Part shown: positions 32,797 through 41,104 of the stretch, in pieces | How positions within the stretch are numbered: the stretch's first letter is position 1 | How the letters are laid out: each line of letters starts with the position of its first letter | From: Nitrososphaerota archaeon | Lineage (GTDB): Archaea; Thermoproteota; Nitrososphaeria; Nitrososphaerales; Gagatemarchaeaceae | DNA: 43,751 nt | Direction of reading: 5' to 3' | Assembly: GCA_027886885.1 (NCBI GenBank) | Contig: JAPCJP010000013.1 | Coordinates: 1 to 43,751 of the forward strand | Program-made: the position numbers and the translations under genes | Notes under the pieces: model-generated | Databases searched by the model: none | What the model saw: the letters and a program-made list of their open reading frames with translations, nothing else | What the model was told of the DNA's origin: nothing

Positions 32797-33948
32797 ATGG
32801 CGACGGCGACCGGAGAGTTCCCCCTAGCGGAGAAGTACGCGTACCTCAACACCGCGGGGGTCGGGCTGATCCCCAGGAGTGTCGTCGAGGGCATCCAGGA
32901 GACCTACGGCCGCTATCTCACGACGCCCCCCTACGAGGACCTATTCGAGGAGTTCCGGGAGGGGGTGGAGAAGGCGAGGCAGGTGTTCGCGCCTTTCATA
33001 GGCGCCAGGCCTGAAGAGGTCTCGTTCCAGCCGAACTCCTCCACGGCCCTGAACCTCGTGGTCCAGATGCTGGACCCGAAGAAGGGGGAGAACGTCGTCG
33101 CAGACGACCTCGGTTTCCCCAGCGACATCTACCCGCTTCTCGCGCTCAAGAAGAAGGGGGTCGAGGTAAGGATCGTGAAGAATAGGAATGGTCTGGTGAC
33201 GGCAGAAGACTACTCCAGGTCGGTGGACGACAAGACGAAGCTGGTGATGTTGAGCTATGTCTCATGGGTAAATGGGATGAAGTTCGACGACATCAAAGAG
33301 ATTGCCGCCCTCGCCAAGCGCCACGGCGCTTACACCATGGTGGACACCACCCATGGGACCGGCTATCTCGACATCGACGTCGAAGCTTGGGGAGTGGACT
33401 TCCTCGCAACCAGCAACTACAAGTGGCTCCTCTCTCCCTTCGGGGCTGCGGAGTTCTTCTGCGCAAGAAGGAACCTCGAGAGCTTCCAGCCCCCGCACGT
33501 GGGATGGAACTCGACCGCCGGGGGGACCCGGACGCTGAACGCGGAGGAATTCACCCTCGCCAAGCACGCGAAGAGGTTCGAACCCGGCAACCCCGACTAT
33601 ATCGCCATCCGCGGACTGACGGGCTCTCTGAGGTTCATATCAAAGGTGGGGATGTCCAAGATACGGGCGCGCACGCTGGGTCTGGTCGGGGAGATCATGG
33701 AGGGGGTACAGAGGCTCGGGATGGATGTCCTGACGCCCGCGGACAAATCCCACGGTTCAGGCGTCGTCCTGGTGACATCCCGAGTCCGCTCCGGTGCCGA
33801 GATCGCAAGGGCTCTCGCCAAGAAGGGCGTGCTCGTCTCGGACAGGTACTATCATGGCGGGAACGGCATACGCATATCCCCATACTTCTACAACGATTCG
33901 ACGGACGTGGAGCGCCTGCTCTCTGGGCTGAAGATAGCCCTCAACTGA
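32797..33948 (+). CDS. Class V PLP enzyme (cysteine desulfurase/isopenicillin epimerase-like)
   Basis: 383-residue fold-type I protein. The PLP lysine is K209 in SNYKWLLSPFG, and the Asp that holds the pyridine ring is D183 (MVDTTHGTG). The N-terminal YLNTAGVGLIP is typical. There is no conserved Cys loop near the C-terminus to support a sulfurtransferase, and no Suf/Isc partner, so a lyase, epimerase or aminotransferase role is equally likely. TTGATTTAGTCAA, a short inverted repeat, precedes it at about 32768-32780. Confidence 0.82.
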   Translation: MATATGEFPLAEKYAYLNTAGVGLIPRSVVEGIQETYGRYLTTPPYEDLFEEFREGVEKARQVFAPFIGARPEEVSFQPNSSTALNLVVQMLDPKKGENVVADDLGFPSDIYPLLALKKKGVEVRIVKNRNGLVTAEDYSRSVDDKTKLVMLSYVSWVNGMKFDDIKEIAALAKRHGAYTMVDTTHGTGYLDIDVEAWGVDFLATSNYKWLLSPFGAAEFFCARRNLESFQPPHVGWNSTAGGTRTLNAEEFTLAKHAKRFEPGNPDYIAIRGLTGSLRFISKVGMSKIRARTLGLVGEIMEGVQRLGMDVLTPADKSHGSGVVLVTSRVRSGAEIARALAKKGVLVSDRYYHGGNGIRISPYFYNDSTDVERLLSGLKIALN

Positions 33949-34006
33949 ACCCTTGAACCATGCCGAGAAACGTTTAGAACGCTATGGGAGCGACTCCGCA
34001 GCAATC

Positions 34007-34462
34007 TTGTCAGCGGCTCAAAAACGGATATTCAATTCCGCCAGCGTCTCTTCCGAGGATTGCGTATTCTGCAAGATAATCAGGGGGCAGCTCCCTTCCA
34101 ACAAAGTCTACGATGACAAGGGGTATGTCGCCTTCCTGGACATCAATCCTTTCTCAAGGGGGCACACCCTGGTATGTCCCAAGGCTCACGGCGAGACCCT
34201 CTGGGACATGAAGGAGGACGAGATCGGCGGCCTCTTCACGGCGGCCTCGAAGGTCTCTAAGGGTGTCATGCACGCGACCGGGGCCGAGGGGTTTCGCATC
34301 CTGCAGAACAATGGGGAGGCGTCGAACCAGGTCGTGGCCCACGTGCACGTCCACGTCATCCCGGTCATGATGGAAGACAAGGGCAAGCCCATGGGCCGGA
34401 TCAAGGTCGGCCCAGAGGAGATGGCATCCTTGGCCGAGAAGATCAAGCAAGCGATCGGCTAG
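34007..34462 (+). CDS. HIT-family nucleotide hydrolase
   Basis: Histidine-triad protein of 151 residues from TTG 34007 (TTG 33953 is possible and adds eighteen). It has the zinc Cys pair CVFCKI, ILQNNGEASNQVV, and the catalytic triad HVHVHVIP. Family members remove AMP or phosphoramidate groups from nucleotides such as adenylylated metabolites or dinucleoside polyphosphates. An AAACGTTTAGAAC block near 33974 is a possible TATA region and favours the shorter form. Confidence 0.88.
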   Translation: MSAAQKRIFNSASVSSEDCVFCKIIRGQLPSNKVYDDKGYVAFLDINPFSRGHTLVCPKAHGETLWDMKEDEIGGLFTAASKVSKGVMHATGAEGFRILQNNGEASNQVVAHVHVHVIPVMMEDKGKPMGRIKVGPEEMASLAEKIKQAIG

Positions 34463-34476
34463 ACGCGTAATTCGCC

Positions 34477-34737
34477 CTAGCTGTGGGCGGATGCGTTCTC
34501 CTGGACCTTGTCTATCTGGGCCTGGCGTATCTCTGTGAACAGGTTACACCAGTCGCGCCCCGAGACGACAAGGCTGAAGGGCTTCAGGCTGGCGTGCATG
34601 CACAGTCCCCTCTCCATGATGTCCGCGTTCAACGGGTCGTTGGGCTTGAACCAGACGCAAGCAAGGCAGTTCTCGTACTGCCAGGTTATCCTCTTCAGGC
34701 TCCTTTGTGGCTCGGGCTCGTCATTGGTCGGAGGCAT
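34477..34737 (-). CDS. Small four-cysteine protein, unknown
   Basis: 86 residues from ATG 34737, supported by GCTTAAGTATC (34758-34768) centred 26 bases upstream. The four cysteines C24, C27 (ENCLACVWF), C46 (GLCMHAS) and C64 (DWCNLF) are well placed to bind zinc or an iron-sulfur centre. Aromatic residues surround them. No family recognised. A longer frame upstream would overlap the MFS gene and is not supported by the promoter. Confidence 0.6.
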   Translation of the reverse strand: MPPTNDEPEPQRSLKRITWQYENCLACVWFKPNDPLNADIMERGLCMHASLKPFSLVVSGRDWCNLFTEIRQAQIDKVQENASAHS

Positions 34738-34780
34738 GGCGCTTTCCTGACCGCAATGATACTTAAGCCTGTTAGGCGGG

Positions 34781-36235
34781 TCAGCCTTCCTCCTGGGCTT
34801 CCTCCGAGATGATGACCTCGGCGGGCGGCGGCTGTCGGCCACGGGAGAGCGAAGGGACGAGCGCCGCGATGAGGAACAGGGTGGACGCGTAGTAGACGAG
34901 ATGGATCGAGCTGATGAAGCTGGCCACGGATGACGGGCTCGAGGCCACCGCCGTTCCGAGGAAGATTTGAGCCAGTTGAGCGACCGGGGTCACCGTTGCC
35001 ATTATCAGGAAAGCTATGGCGAGGCTGAAGGTCGCTCCAATCTGCACCAGGGTGACGCTGATGCCCGAGGCGAGCCCCCTCTGGTCGGCTGGGACCGAGT
35101 TCATTATCGAGGCTCGGTTGGGCGCCGCGAAGATACCCATGCCGCTTCCTACCAAGATGAGCGGGACGGCAAGGGCCGGGAAGGTTATGGTCGGTCCGAT
35201 GGTTGTGAGCAGGAGGAACCCGACCAGGGAGACGATAAGGCCCGCCGAAGCGAGGAAGCGGGCGCCGTAGCGGTCCGAGAGCCAGCCGCTGATGGGCCCG
35301 AAGAAGGCGAGCGAGGCGGAGTTCGGTATCAAGAAAATACCCGCCATGAAAGGGTCGAGCTTCATCGTCGGCCCCTGAAGGTAGAAGACGAGGACCAGGG
35401 TGACGGCCCCACGGGCGAGGGAGTTCAGGAGTATCGCGATATTGCCCGCGGCGAACGCCCTTATCTTGAAGAGCGCCAGGTCGAGCATCGGCTCCTTGAC
35501 CCGCCGCTCCGTAAGGATGAAGAGGACGAAGAGGAACGTCCCGGTCCCGAGCAGGAGCGCCGTGTATGCGAGCGAGAGGCCGGCGATCACGTATTCGGTT
35601 ATCCCGGCGAGTATGGCCAGGACGGCCCCGGCGAAGCTGATGTTGCCAACGACATCTATCTTCTGTCCAGCTCGGATCTTGGCGACCTCGCGGAGCTTGT
35701 AGTGAGACCAGACTATGGCAAAGATGCCGATTGGGATGTTGACGTAGAATATCGACTGCCATCCGACCTCCTTGGTCAGTATGCCTCCGAGGACGAGGCC
35801 GCTCACAGACCCGAGGACGATCGAGACCTGGTTGATCCCCAGCGCCATCCCCCTCTCGCTCTGGGGGAAGGCGTCGGTGAGGATGGCCGCACTGTTGGAA
35901 AAGAGGAAGCCGGCGCCTATGGCCTGGAAGACCCTGGCGGCGATCAATTCCGGTCCGGTCTGCGAGAGGCTGCAGAAAGCGGAACCGATGGTGAAGAGAG
36001 CGAACCCGAACTTGTAGAGCCTCACTCTCCCGAAGATGTCGGCGAGGCGTCCGAAGTTCACAAGGACCGACGCCGTGACCAGCTGGTAGCCGATGAGTAT
36101 CCAGACCAGGTCGAAGAGGCCCGTATGCAGGTCCGTGTAGATGGTGGGGAGGGCGATCAGGACGATGTTTGCGTCCAGCGACGCCATCAGGGTCCCGACG
36201 GTGGTGTTGGAGAGCGCCACCCACTTGTACTGCAT
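34781..36235 (-). CDS. MFS drug/metabolite exporter, DHA2-like
   Basis: 484-residue major facilitator with about fourteen hydrophobic segments. It has the DHA2-type LDANIVLIALPTI in helix 1, GRLADIFGRVRLYKFG (motif A), GAGFLFSNSAAILTDAFP and the GLVLGGILT motif C region after helix 5. It most likely exports a drug-like or toxic compound by proton antiport. It is alone on its strand; the YbjQ gene follows upstream with a separate promoter. A long open frame on the opposite strand is a GC-composition shadow. Confidence 0.92.
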   Translation of the reverse strand: MQYKWVALSNTTVGTLMASLDANIVLIALPTIYTDLHTGLFDLVWILIGYQLVTASVLVNFGRLADIFGRVRLYKFGFALFTIGSAFCSLSQTGPELIAARVFQAIGAGFLFSNSAAILTDAFPQSERGMALGINQVSIVLGSVSGLVLGGILTKEVGWQSIFYVNIPIGIFAIVWSHYKLREVAKIRAGQKIDVVGNISFAGAVLAILAGITEYVIAGLSLAYTALLLGTGTFLFVLFILTERRVKEPMLDLALFKIRAFAAGNIAILLNSLARGAVTLVLVFYLQGPTMKLDPFMAGIFLIPNSASLAFFGPISGWLSDRYGARFLASAGLIVSLVGFLLLTTIGPTITFPALAVPLILVGSGMGIFAAPNRASIMNSVPADQRGLASGISVTLVQIGATFSLAIAFLIMATVTPVAQLAQIFLGTAVASSPSSVASFISSIHLVYYASTLFLIAALVPSLSRGRQPPPAEVIISEEAQEEG

Positions 36236-36301
36236 CCGCGAGGCAGACGCGAGACGGGATTTCTCTCTTTCGCCGGGCGTCGCGCCGAGCCAGGGATGGG
36301 G

Positions 36302-36667
36302 CTAAGAGAGCTTGACGAACTGCGCGCTGTCTGTCGTCTGAGACACCACTACCGCGGTGCCGAACGCGATGATCTCGGTCATCGACTGTGCCAGCTCGGT
36401 CGAGTCGAACTGCACGCTGATCACGGCATTGGCGCCCAGCTTGGCGGCGTGGTCGGCCAGCCTGTCCAGAGCCTCCTGACGCGCCTGTTGAGCCAGAGAG
36501 GTGTACTCGTTGATCTCCCCTCCCTTGAGCGTGCGAAGGCCTGCGACGATGTTCCCGCCCAGGCCCCGGGACCGGACTGTGATCCCGAAGGTGAGGCCGA
36601 TGATCTTGTCGACCCTGTATCCCGAGATGTAGTTTGCCGTTACCAGGAGCGGTTTCGTGGAGGACAT
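36302..36667 (-). CDS. YbjQ/UPF0145 family protein
   Basis: 121 residues of the heavy-metal-binding-like YbjQ family: LLVTANYISGY, GLTFGITVRSRGLGG, then ARQEALDRLADHAAKLGANAVISVQFD and GTAVVV. The family forms pentameric rings; its biochemical role is not established. The ATG at 36667 follows AGCTTTTTCA by about 28 bases. Not linked to metal genes here. Confidence 0.88.
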   Translation of the reverse strand: MSSTKPLLVTANYISGYRVDKIIGLTFGITVRSRGLGGNIVAGLRTLKGGEINEYTSLAQQARQEALDRLADHAAKLGANAVISVQFDSTELAQSMTEIIAFGTAVVVSQTTDSAQFVKLS

Positions 36668-36758
36668 GGTTTCGCCGCCGAGAAATCCGTTGAAAAAGCT
36701 TGCGCGAGGGCGGCTGTGGTGCTCAGGAGAGAGCCCTCAGGACGGAGGTCGCAAAAAA

Positions 36759-36768
36759 AGTATTTATC
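36759..36768 (+). promoter_or_regulatory. TATA box of class III aminotransferase gene
   Basis: AGTATTTATC centred 27 bases before GTG 36791; this decides the GTG start within a very long open frame. Confidence 0.65.
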
Positions 36769-36790
36769 GGATTCCACGGCGCGATTTCGT

Positions 36791-38167
36791 GTGACGGCTT
36801 CCCCTCAGGATGCAGCGAAGAGCGACTCTGAATTTCTAAAGGCCACAAACTACTCGGGCTTTAGGGTGGAGGGAGGGTGGAAGCCCATCATCATGGTCAG
36901 AGGGGACGGGATGCAACTCGAGGACGAGCAGGGGAGAAAATACCTCGATTTTTCATCACAACCTTCCGCGGTCAACCTCGGACATAACAACAAGCACATC
37001 ATGAACGCCATAAAGGCGCAGGCTGACAAGCTCGCCTATGTCGGCGTCGGCTTCGGGACGGACGTCAGGGTGGAGTTCACCAAGAGGCTGCAGCAGGTGG
37101 TCCCCGAGAACCTGGTGAAATTCAATTTCGGGAACTCGGGAAGCGAGGCCAACGAAGCCGCTGTGAAGATGGTGAGGACGTACTTTGCCAGGGAGGGAAG
37201 GACTAAGATCATCACGCGCTACAACTCGTACCACGGCTGGACGGCGGCGGCGACCCAGCTAACGGGGGGCCCTAGGAGGATGGCGACCGAGACCACGGGC
37301 GCCTTCCCGGGGATAGTGCACGTCCCCGACCCATACTGCTACCGGTGCCCGTTCGGGCTGAAGTACCCGGAGTGCAACGTCGCCTGCGTGGAGTTCTTCG
37401 ACTATGCTATCAAGAACGAAGGCAACGTGGGTGCGGTCATGGTCGAGCCCGTGACCGGGGCGAGCGGGGTGGTGGTGCCCCCGAAGGAGTATCTTCCGCG
37501 GCTGCGGGAGATCACCGAGGAGAACGATGTGCTGCTCATCGCCGACGAGGTCCTGACTGGATGGGGGAGGACGGGTGAGTGGTTCGGGGTCGACAACTGG
37601 GGTGTCAAGCCCGACATGCTGACGACGGCCAAGGGCATAAGCGGTGGCCAGTTCCCTCTCGCCATGACAGCGACCAACGGGGCGATCGCGGAGTTCTTTG
37701 AGAAGAACTGGTTCCCATTGTCCGGGACGTTCAGTGCGCACCCCCTGGGGATGGCCGCGGGCATCGCCGCCATAGAGGAGTATCAGAAGGACGACCTCAT
37801 CCCGAGAGCGAAGGAGATGGGGACCTACCTCGGCAAGCGGCTCGAGGAGCTAAAGTCCAGGCACCGCTCCGTGGGCGACGTGAGGGGTCTTGGGATGCTC
37901 TGGGCTCTCGAGCTTGTCAAGAACCGGAAGACCAAGGAGCCCTTCGATACGCCGCAGGACTACCTGGCTGGGAAGACGCTGATGGTGAGCAAGGTGGCGA
38001 GCAAGATGATGAGCATGGGGATATTCGTCTACACGGGAGTGGTCTCGCACCTGATAATCTCGCCCCCGCTCATCGTGAACATGGAACAACTCGACAGGTG
38101 TCTGGGGGTCCTTGACCAGGCGCTGGCCGTCTCCGACGGGGAAGCCGATCCCGAAGGTCAGAGCTGA
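36791..38167 (+). CDS. Class III PLP aminotransferase (omega-amino-acid type)
   Basis: 458-residue class III enzyme. It has GNSGSEANEAAVKMVR (114-129), SYHGWT, the DEVLTGWGRTGEW motif with D252, and Lys281 in TTAKGISGG. The DPYCYRCPFG segment is typical of taurine-pyruvate, dialkylglycine and related omega-aminotransferases. The start is GTG 36791, given by the TATA box at 36759-36768; the frame remains open far upstream only as a shadow of the MFS gene. Likely substrates are taurine, beta-alanine or similar amines. Confidence 0.9.
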   Translation: MTASPQDAAKSDSEFLKATNYSGFRVEGGWKPIIMVRGDGMQLEDEQGRKYLDFSSQPSAVNLGHNNKHIMNAIKAQADKLAYVGVGFGTDVRVEFTKRLQQVVPENLVKFNFGNSGSEANEAAVKMVRTYFAREGRTKIITRYNSYHGWTAAATQLTGGPRRMATETTGAFPGIVHVPDPYCYRCPFGLKYPECNVACVEFFDYAIKNEGNVGAVMVEPVTGASGVVVPPKEYLPRLREITEENDVLLIADEVLTGWGRTGEWFGVDNWGVKPDMLTTAKGISGGQFPLAMTATNGAIAEFFEKNWFPLSGTFSAHPLGMAAGIAAIEEYQKDDLIPRAKEMGTYLGKRLEELKSRHRSVGDVRGLGMLWALELVKNRKTKEPFDTPQDYLAGKTLMVSKVASKMMSMGIFVYTGVVSHLIISPPLIVNMEQLDRCLGVLDQALAVSDGEADPEGQS

Positions 38168-38189
38168 CGGGGACCGGCATTCTGAGCGA

Positions 38190-38428
38190 CGGAATCGAAG
38201 AGTCAAGTTCTGTCAAGTCTTCGTCGGAAGGCGACGACCTAACTTCGAGGCATCGACTCTGAGGATTGCCTGCTGTCTCCTGCCGTCAGGGTTCCCCTTC
38301 ACCGCTTCACCTGCCCCGCCTTGTTTTGAGTGAACGGTCGAACCTCAACCGCCCACTTGCCCACATCAGACGGGTTCACACGTGACCCGTCCTCATACGA
38401 CATGATAGCCCGGGAGAATAATTAAGCA
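38190..38428 (-). repeat. Small dispersed element, copy 2 (inverted relative to copy 1)
   Basis: Minus-strand relative of 9073-9310. It contains a TATA-like GCTTAATTA (38419-38427), an ATG 26 bases on (38396), the same MRTGHV micro-ORF (38376-38396), a 26-codon version of the small ORF (38299-38379, VNPSDVGKWAVEVRPF...), and later matching blocks in a shifted frame. It therefore looks like a decayed copy of the small gene, yet its promoter and palindrome are intact. It fills most of the 338-base gap before the CADD-like gene. Confidence 0.7.
38299..38379 (-). pseudogene. Frame-broken copy of the element's small ORF
   Basis: From GTG 38379 the first 20 codons match copy 1 nearly perfectly, with differences mostly in third positions. 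The frame then ends at TGA where copy 1 has TGG. ILRVDASK, matching ILKVDAGK of copy 1, appears downstream in another frame, which indicates a frameshift as well as the stop. Treat as pseudogene only if copy 1 is truly coding. Confidence 0.4.
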
Positions 38429-38471
38429 CCCACGTTACCAGAGAGGACTTGACAGGGCCCAGAGTCAAAAT

Positions 38472-38482
38472 CCTTATTTAGC
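38472..38482 (+). promoter_or_regulatory. TATA box of the CADD-like gene
   Basis: CCTTATTTAGC centred about 29 bases before ATG 38506; no ribosome site is seen. Confidence 0.6.
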
Positions 38483-38505
38483 AAACCGCGATTTCGCTAG
38501 TTTCG

Positions 38506-39168
38506 ATGAACGGTCTCGTAAGCACTATTGACGCTGAGATTGAGAAACGCAGCCTGTTGAAGCATCCCTTCTACAAGAGCTGGTCGGCAGGGGCGCTGAC
38601 GGTAGACGACCTGGCAGTCTATTCGGCTGAGTACTTCCAGATGGTCAAGACGGTCCCCGAGCTTGTGAAGAATGCAAACGCGTTTCCAATGGACGCATCG
38701 ACCAGAGAGGCGGTCTCTGGAATCGGAGCCGAGGAGTCCGTGCACGTTGAGCTCTGGACCCGGTTCGCATCTGCCTTGGGTGTCACAAAGACAGACCTCG
38801 CTTCGCACAAGGGACACACGAGGACCAACCAGGTCTTGTCACAGCTTCAGAGGGCCAGCAAGCAATCTCTGGCGCAGGTAGCAGCGGTGATGTACGCCAT
38901 CGAGAGCGAACAGCCGAAGATCAGCAGGACCAAGCTTGACGGTCTACAGAGGTTCTACGGCATGGACGGCAAAGGGGACTCGACCACGTACTTCCGCGAA
39001 CACGAGGAGGCAGACGTGAGGCACGCGGCCGTGTGGAGGAACGTCCTCGAACACCTCGGTGAGAACGAGCGGAGAGAGGCACTCCAGGCTGCGATAGAAT
39101 CCCTCGATGCCCAGAACGCGATTCTCGACTCTGTGATGGGCGACTGCAGCTGCTCTGAGAACGCCTAG
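38506..39168 (+). CDS. CADD-like heme-oxygenase-fold di-metal oxidase, candidate p-aminobenzoate synthase
   Basis: 220-residue all-helical protein of the PqqC/TenA fold. Ligand residues of heme-oxygenase-like dimetal oxidases are present: Glu76/77 and His80 (AEESVHVELW), Glu133, His166, Asp170 and His173 (EHEEADVRH). Tyr23 (HPFYKSW) and Lys143 (ten residues after Glu133) match the positions of the sacrificial Tyr and essential Lys reported for chlamydial CADD, and the tail ends in a Cys-Ser-Cys as CADD's does. The loop between the first Glu and His is three residues shorter than in CADD as I recall it. It precedes folB and folK, so it probably makes the pABA part of folate. TenA-type thiaminase is the main alternative but lacks this metal set. 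Confidence 0.8.
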   Translation: MNGLVSTIDAEIEKRSLLKHPFYKSWSAGALTVDDLAVYSAEYFQMVKTVPELVKNANAFPMDASTREAVSGIGAEESVHVELWTRFASALGVTKTDLASHKGHTRTNQVLSQLQRASKQSLAQVAAVMYAIESEQPKISRTKLDGLQRFYGMDGKGDSTTYFREHEEADVRHAAVWRNVLEHLGENERREALQAAIESLDAQNAILDSVMGDCSCSENA

Positions 39169-39245
39169 AAGACCCCATCCGCGGTCCCTAGGGGCCGCGG
39201 CCCAAACCTTATGATGGATTCCTCCCGGGCAAGTGGAAGGCTACC

Positions 39246-39602
39246 ATGGCAGACAGGATTTTCATCGACAACCTCCGCGTCAGGTGCAGCGTCGGGGCGA
39301 CCGAGAAGGAGCGACTCACCCCTCAGGATGTATTGATCGACGCTAGTCTATTCCTTGATTTGAGGGAAGCTGCCTCGAGTAACGACCTGGAAGGGAACGT
39401 CAACTACAAGGAAGAGCTTCAGCGCATCTCGGGTTTCGTCTCCAAGGGTAGATTCGTGCTGCTAGAGGGACTGGCTGAAGGGGTCGCGAGTCTCTGCCTA
39501 TCGAACCCTAAGGTCCAACGCGTCCGGGTCAGGGTGAGGAAGGGCAAGTACTCCGGAGAACCTTCCATCGGGGTCGAAGTCGAGAGGACCAGAGAAAGGT
39601 AG
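39246..39602 (+). CDS. folB: Dihydroneopterin aldolase
   Basis: 118 residues of the FolB family, cleaving dihydroneopterin to the hydroxymethyl pterin used by FolK. It begins with ADRIFIDNLRVRCSVGATEKER, has the catalytic-site Glu20 and Glu74 (LLEGLAEGVA) and Lys99 near VRVRKGK in the place of the family's active-site lysine. A GGAAGG stretch lies about nine bases before the ATG. It is separated from folK by six bases and follows the CADD-like gene. Confidence 0.9.
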   Translation: MADRIFIDNLRVRCSVGATEKERLTPQDVLIDASLFLDLREAASSNDLEGNVNYKEELQRISGFVSKGRFVLLEGLAEGVASLCLSNPKVQRVRVRVRKGKYSGEPSIGVEVERTRER

Positions 39603-39608
39603 CCGGTC

Positions 39609-40133
39609 GTGGTCGAGGTCATAGTCGCGCTAGGGTCCAACGTCGGCGACAGGAAACAGAACCTTGACCGCGCGGTTACCCAGATCGACGGCTTGGGGCG
39701 GGTTCTGGACGCGTCATCGATCTACGAGACGGAGCCGATGTACTACGAGAAGCAAGGGCCTTTCCTCAACGCAGTCATCGCCCTAGAGACATCTCTGAGC
39801 CCCACCGAGCTCCTCGTCAGATTGAAAGCGATCGAGAAGGCGATGGGTAGGGACTCAACGGCTCCAAGGTATGGCCCGAGGGTAATCGACCTGGACATAC
39901 TCTTCTATGGGGATACGGTGCTCTCTGAGTCTGACCTCCAGATACCCCATCCCCACATCGCCGAGAGAGCGTTCGTGCTCGTGCCCCTCGAGGAGATTCG
40001 GCCCGGACTGGTAGACCCGGGTTCTGGGCGAACAGTCCGGGAGATGCTGGCAAGACTGAATAGCAAAGGGGCGGTGGTCAGGAGGTCGACGTTCGACCGT
40101 GGGAACGCCTCTTCAGAGCCTCAGCGATCCTGA
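39609..40133 (+). CDS. folK: HPPK, 6-hydroxymethyl-dihydropterin pyrophosphokinase
   Basis: 174-residue enzyme that pyrophosphorylates the pterin for condensation with pABA. It has LGSNVGDR (8-15), YETEPMYY, PRYGPRVIDLDIL with metal ligands D94 and D96, and the PHPHIAERAFVLVPL signature. It starts with GTG 39609, just after folB. The last 56 bases overlap the convergent folP gene, so the two transcripts are antisense there. Confidence 0.93.
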   Translation: MVEVIVALGSNVGDRKQNLDRAVTQIDGLGRVLDASSIYETEPMYYEKQGPFLNAVIALETSLSPTELLVRLKAIEKAMGRDSTAPRYGPRVIDLDILFYGDTVLSESDLQIPHPHIAERAFVLVPLEEIRPGLVDPGSGRTVREMLARLNSKGAVVRRSTFDRGNASSEPQRS

Positions 40134-40980
40134 CGGCGTGGAGGGTCTCTTTCACATCGTGGGTCCTGATGATGCAGGCCCCGTTGACCACGGCTATCGC
40201 GGTCGCAGCGAGAGAAGCCGGGAGTCTGTCTTCCGGCTTGTCCAGACCGAGCACCTCGCCCATGAACGACTTTCTGGAGAGGCCCACGCAGAGCGGCCTA
40301 CCAAGCGTTTCGAGCTTCTCCAGGTTCGCAAGGACCTCGATGTCCCACGCGTACCAGGGCATAGCCCTCTGTGGGGAGTAGGCAGGACCGAGCCCCTTCT
40401 CCCTGAAGAAGCCGATGCCCGGGTCGAGCACAATGCTGCGCCTCTCGATACCCCTTCTGTCAGCGATGGCGATGGTCTCCTTGAGGGCAGCGAGTATCCG
40501 AGGAATGGGCCGCGCGGCCGAGTTGTTGGAGGAGTGAGCCATCGCAAGTAACGAGGCCCCGCGGTCGCGGATCACCTTCGCCATCGCGGGGTCGTGCTTG
40601 AGCCCCGAGACGTCGTTTACCACGGACGCTCCATCCCTCAGGGCGATCTCGGCCACCGAGGAACGCATGGTGTCCACCGAAACGGTCGTCCCTTTCCCAG
40701 CTTCAAAGATGGAACGAAGCGCCTCCCGGATCCGCTCACCCTCGACTTCCTCGGAGACCTCACCCGCCAGGTAGGGCGAAGTCGACATCCCGCCGACGTC
40801 GATGAGGTCGGCACCCTGCTCGATCGCGGTTCGTACCTGGGCGGCGATGTTGCGGTGGCCTTTGACGAAAGAACCCTTGTAGAAAGACTCCGGGCTCACG
40901 TTGATCGCCGACATGAGCCGGACCGGCTCACGCGGACCCACCCGAACTCCGCCAAGGTCGGCGTACCGTAGCTTAGTCAA
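40078..40980 (-). CDS. folP: Dihydropteroate synthase, archaeal type
   Basis: 300-residue TIM barrel joining the pterin pyrophosphate to pABA. It has INVSPESFYKGSF (Asn27), DVGGMSTSPY (D61), NDVSG, LDPGIGFF, GLSRKSF and a final RTHDV. In the second loop the bacterial GGESTRP reads GGMSTSP: the Arg and Glu of the pABA/sulfonamide pocket region are replaced, as I recall for other archaeal members. It starts with TTG 40980 behind an ACTAAAATATCC box (41020-41031). Its 3' end overlaps folK. Confidence 0.88.
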   Translation of the reverse strand: MTKLRYADLGGVRVGPREPVRLMSAINVSPESFYKGSFVKGHRNIAAQVRTAIEQGADLIDVGGMSTSPYLAGEVSEEVEGERIREALRSIFEAGKGTTVSVDTMRSSVAEIALRDGASVVNDVSGLKHDPAMAKVIRDRGASLLAMAHSSNNSAARPIPRILAALKETIAIADRRGIERRSIVLDPGIGFFREKGLGPAYSPQRAMPWYAWDIEVLANLEKLETLGRPLCVGLSRKSFMGEVLGLDKPEDRLPASLAATAIAVVNGACIIRTHDVKETLHAVRIAEALKRRSHGRTSTS

Positions 40981-41104
40981 GGGTGACCCGCGGCTTCATG
41001 AAACCCACAACCGCCGAGCGGATATTTTAGTTGTGCTGGGGGAAATCGGGTCATCTGGCTAGAATTCGCACAGGTCGAGAGGTCGAAAGTGTATGAAATA
41101 TCAC

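Noticed and set aside
34967-36790. A very long plus-strand open frame leading into the class III aminotransferase
   Set aside because: It is antisense to the clear MFS and YbjQ genes, its translation is rich in Glu/Gly/Arg with no domain, and the aminotransferase has its own TATA box and GTG start at 36791.
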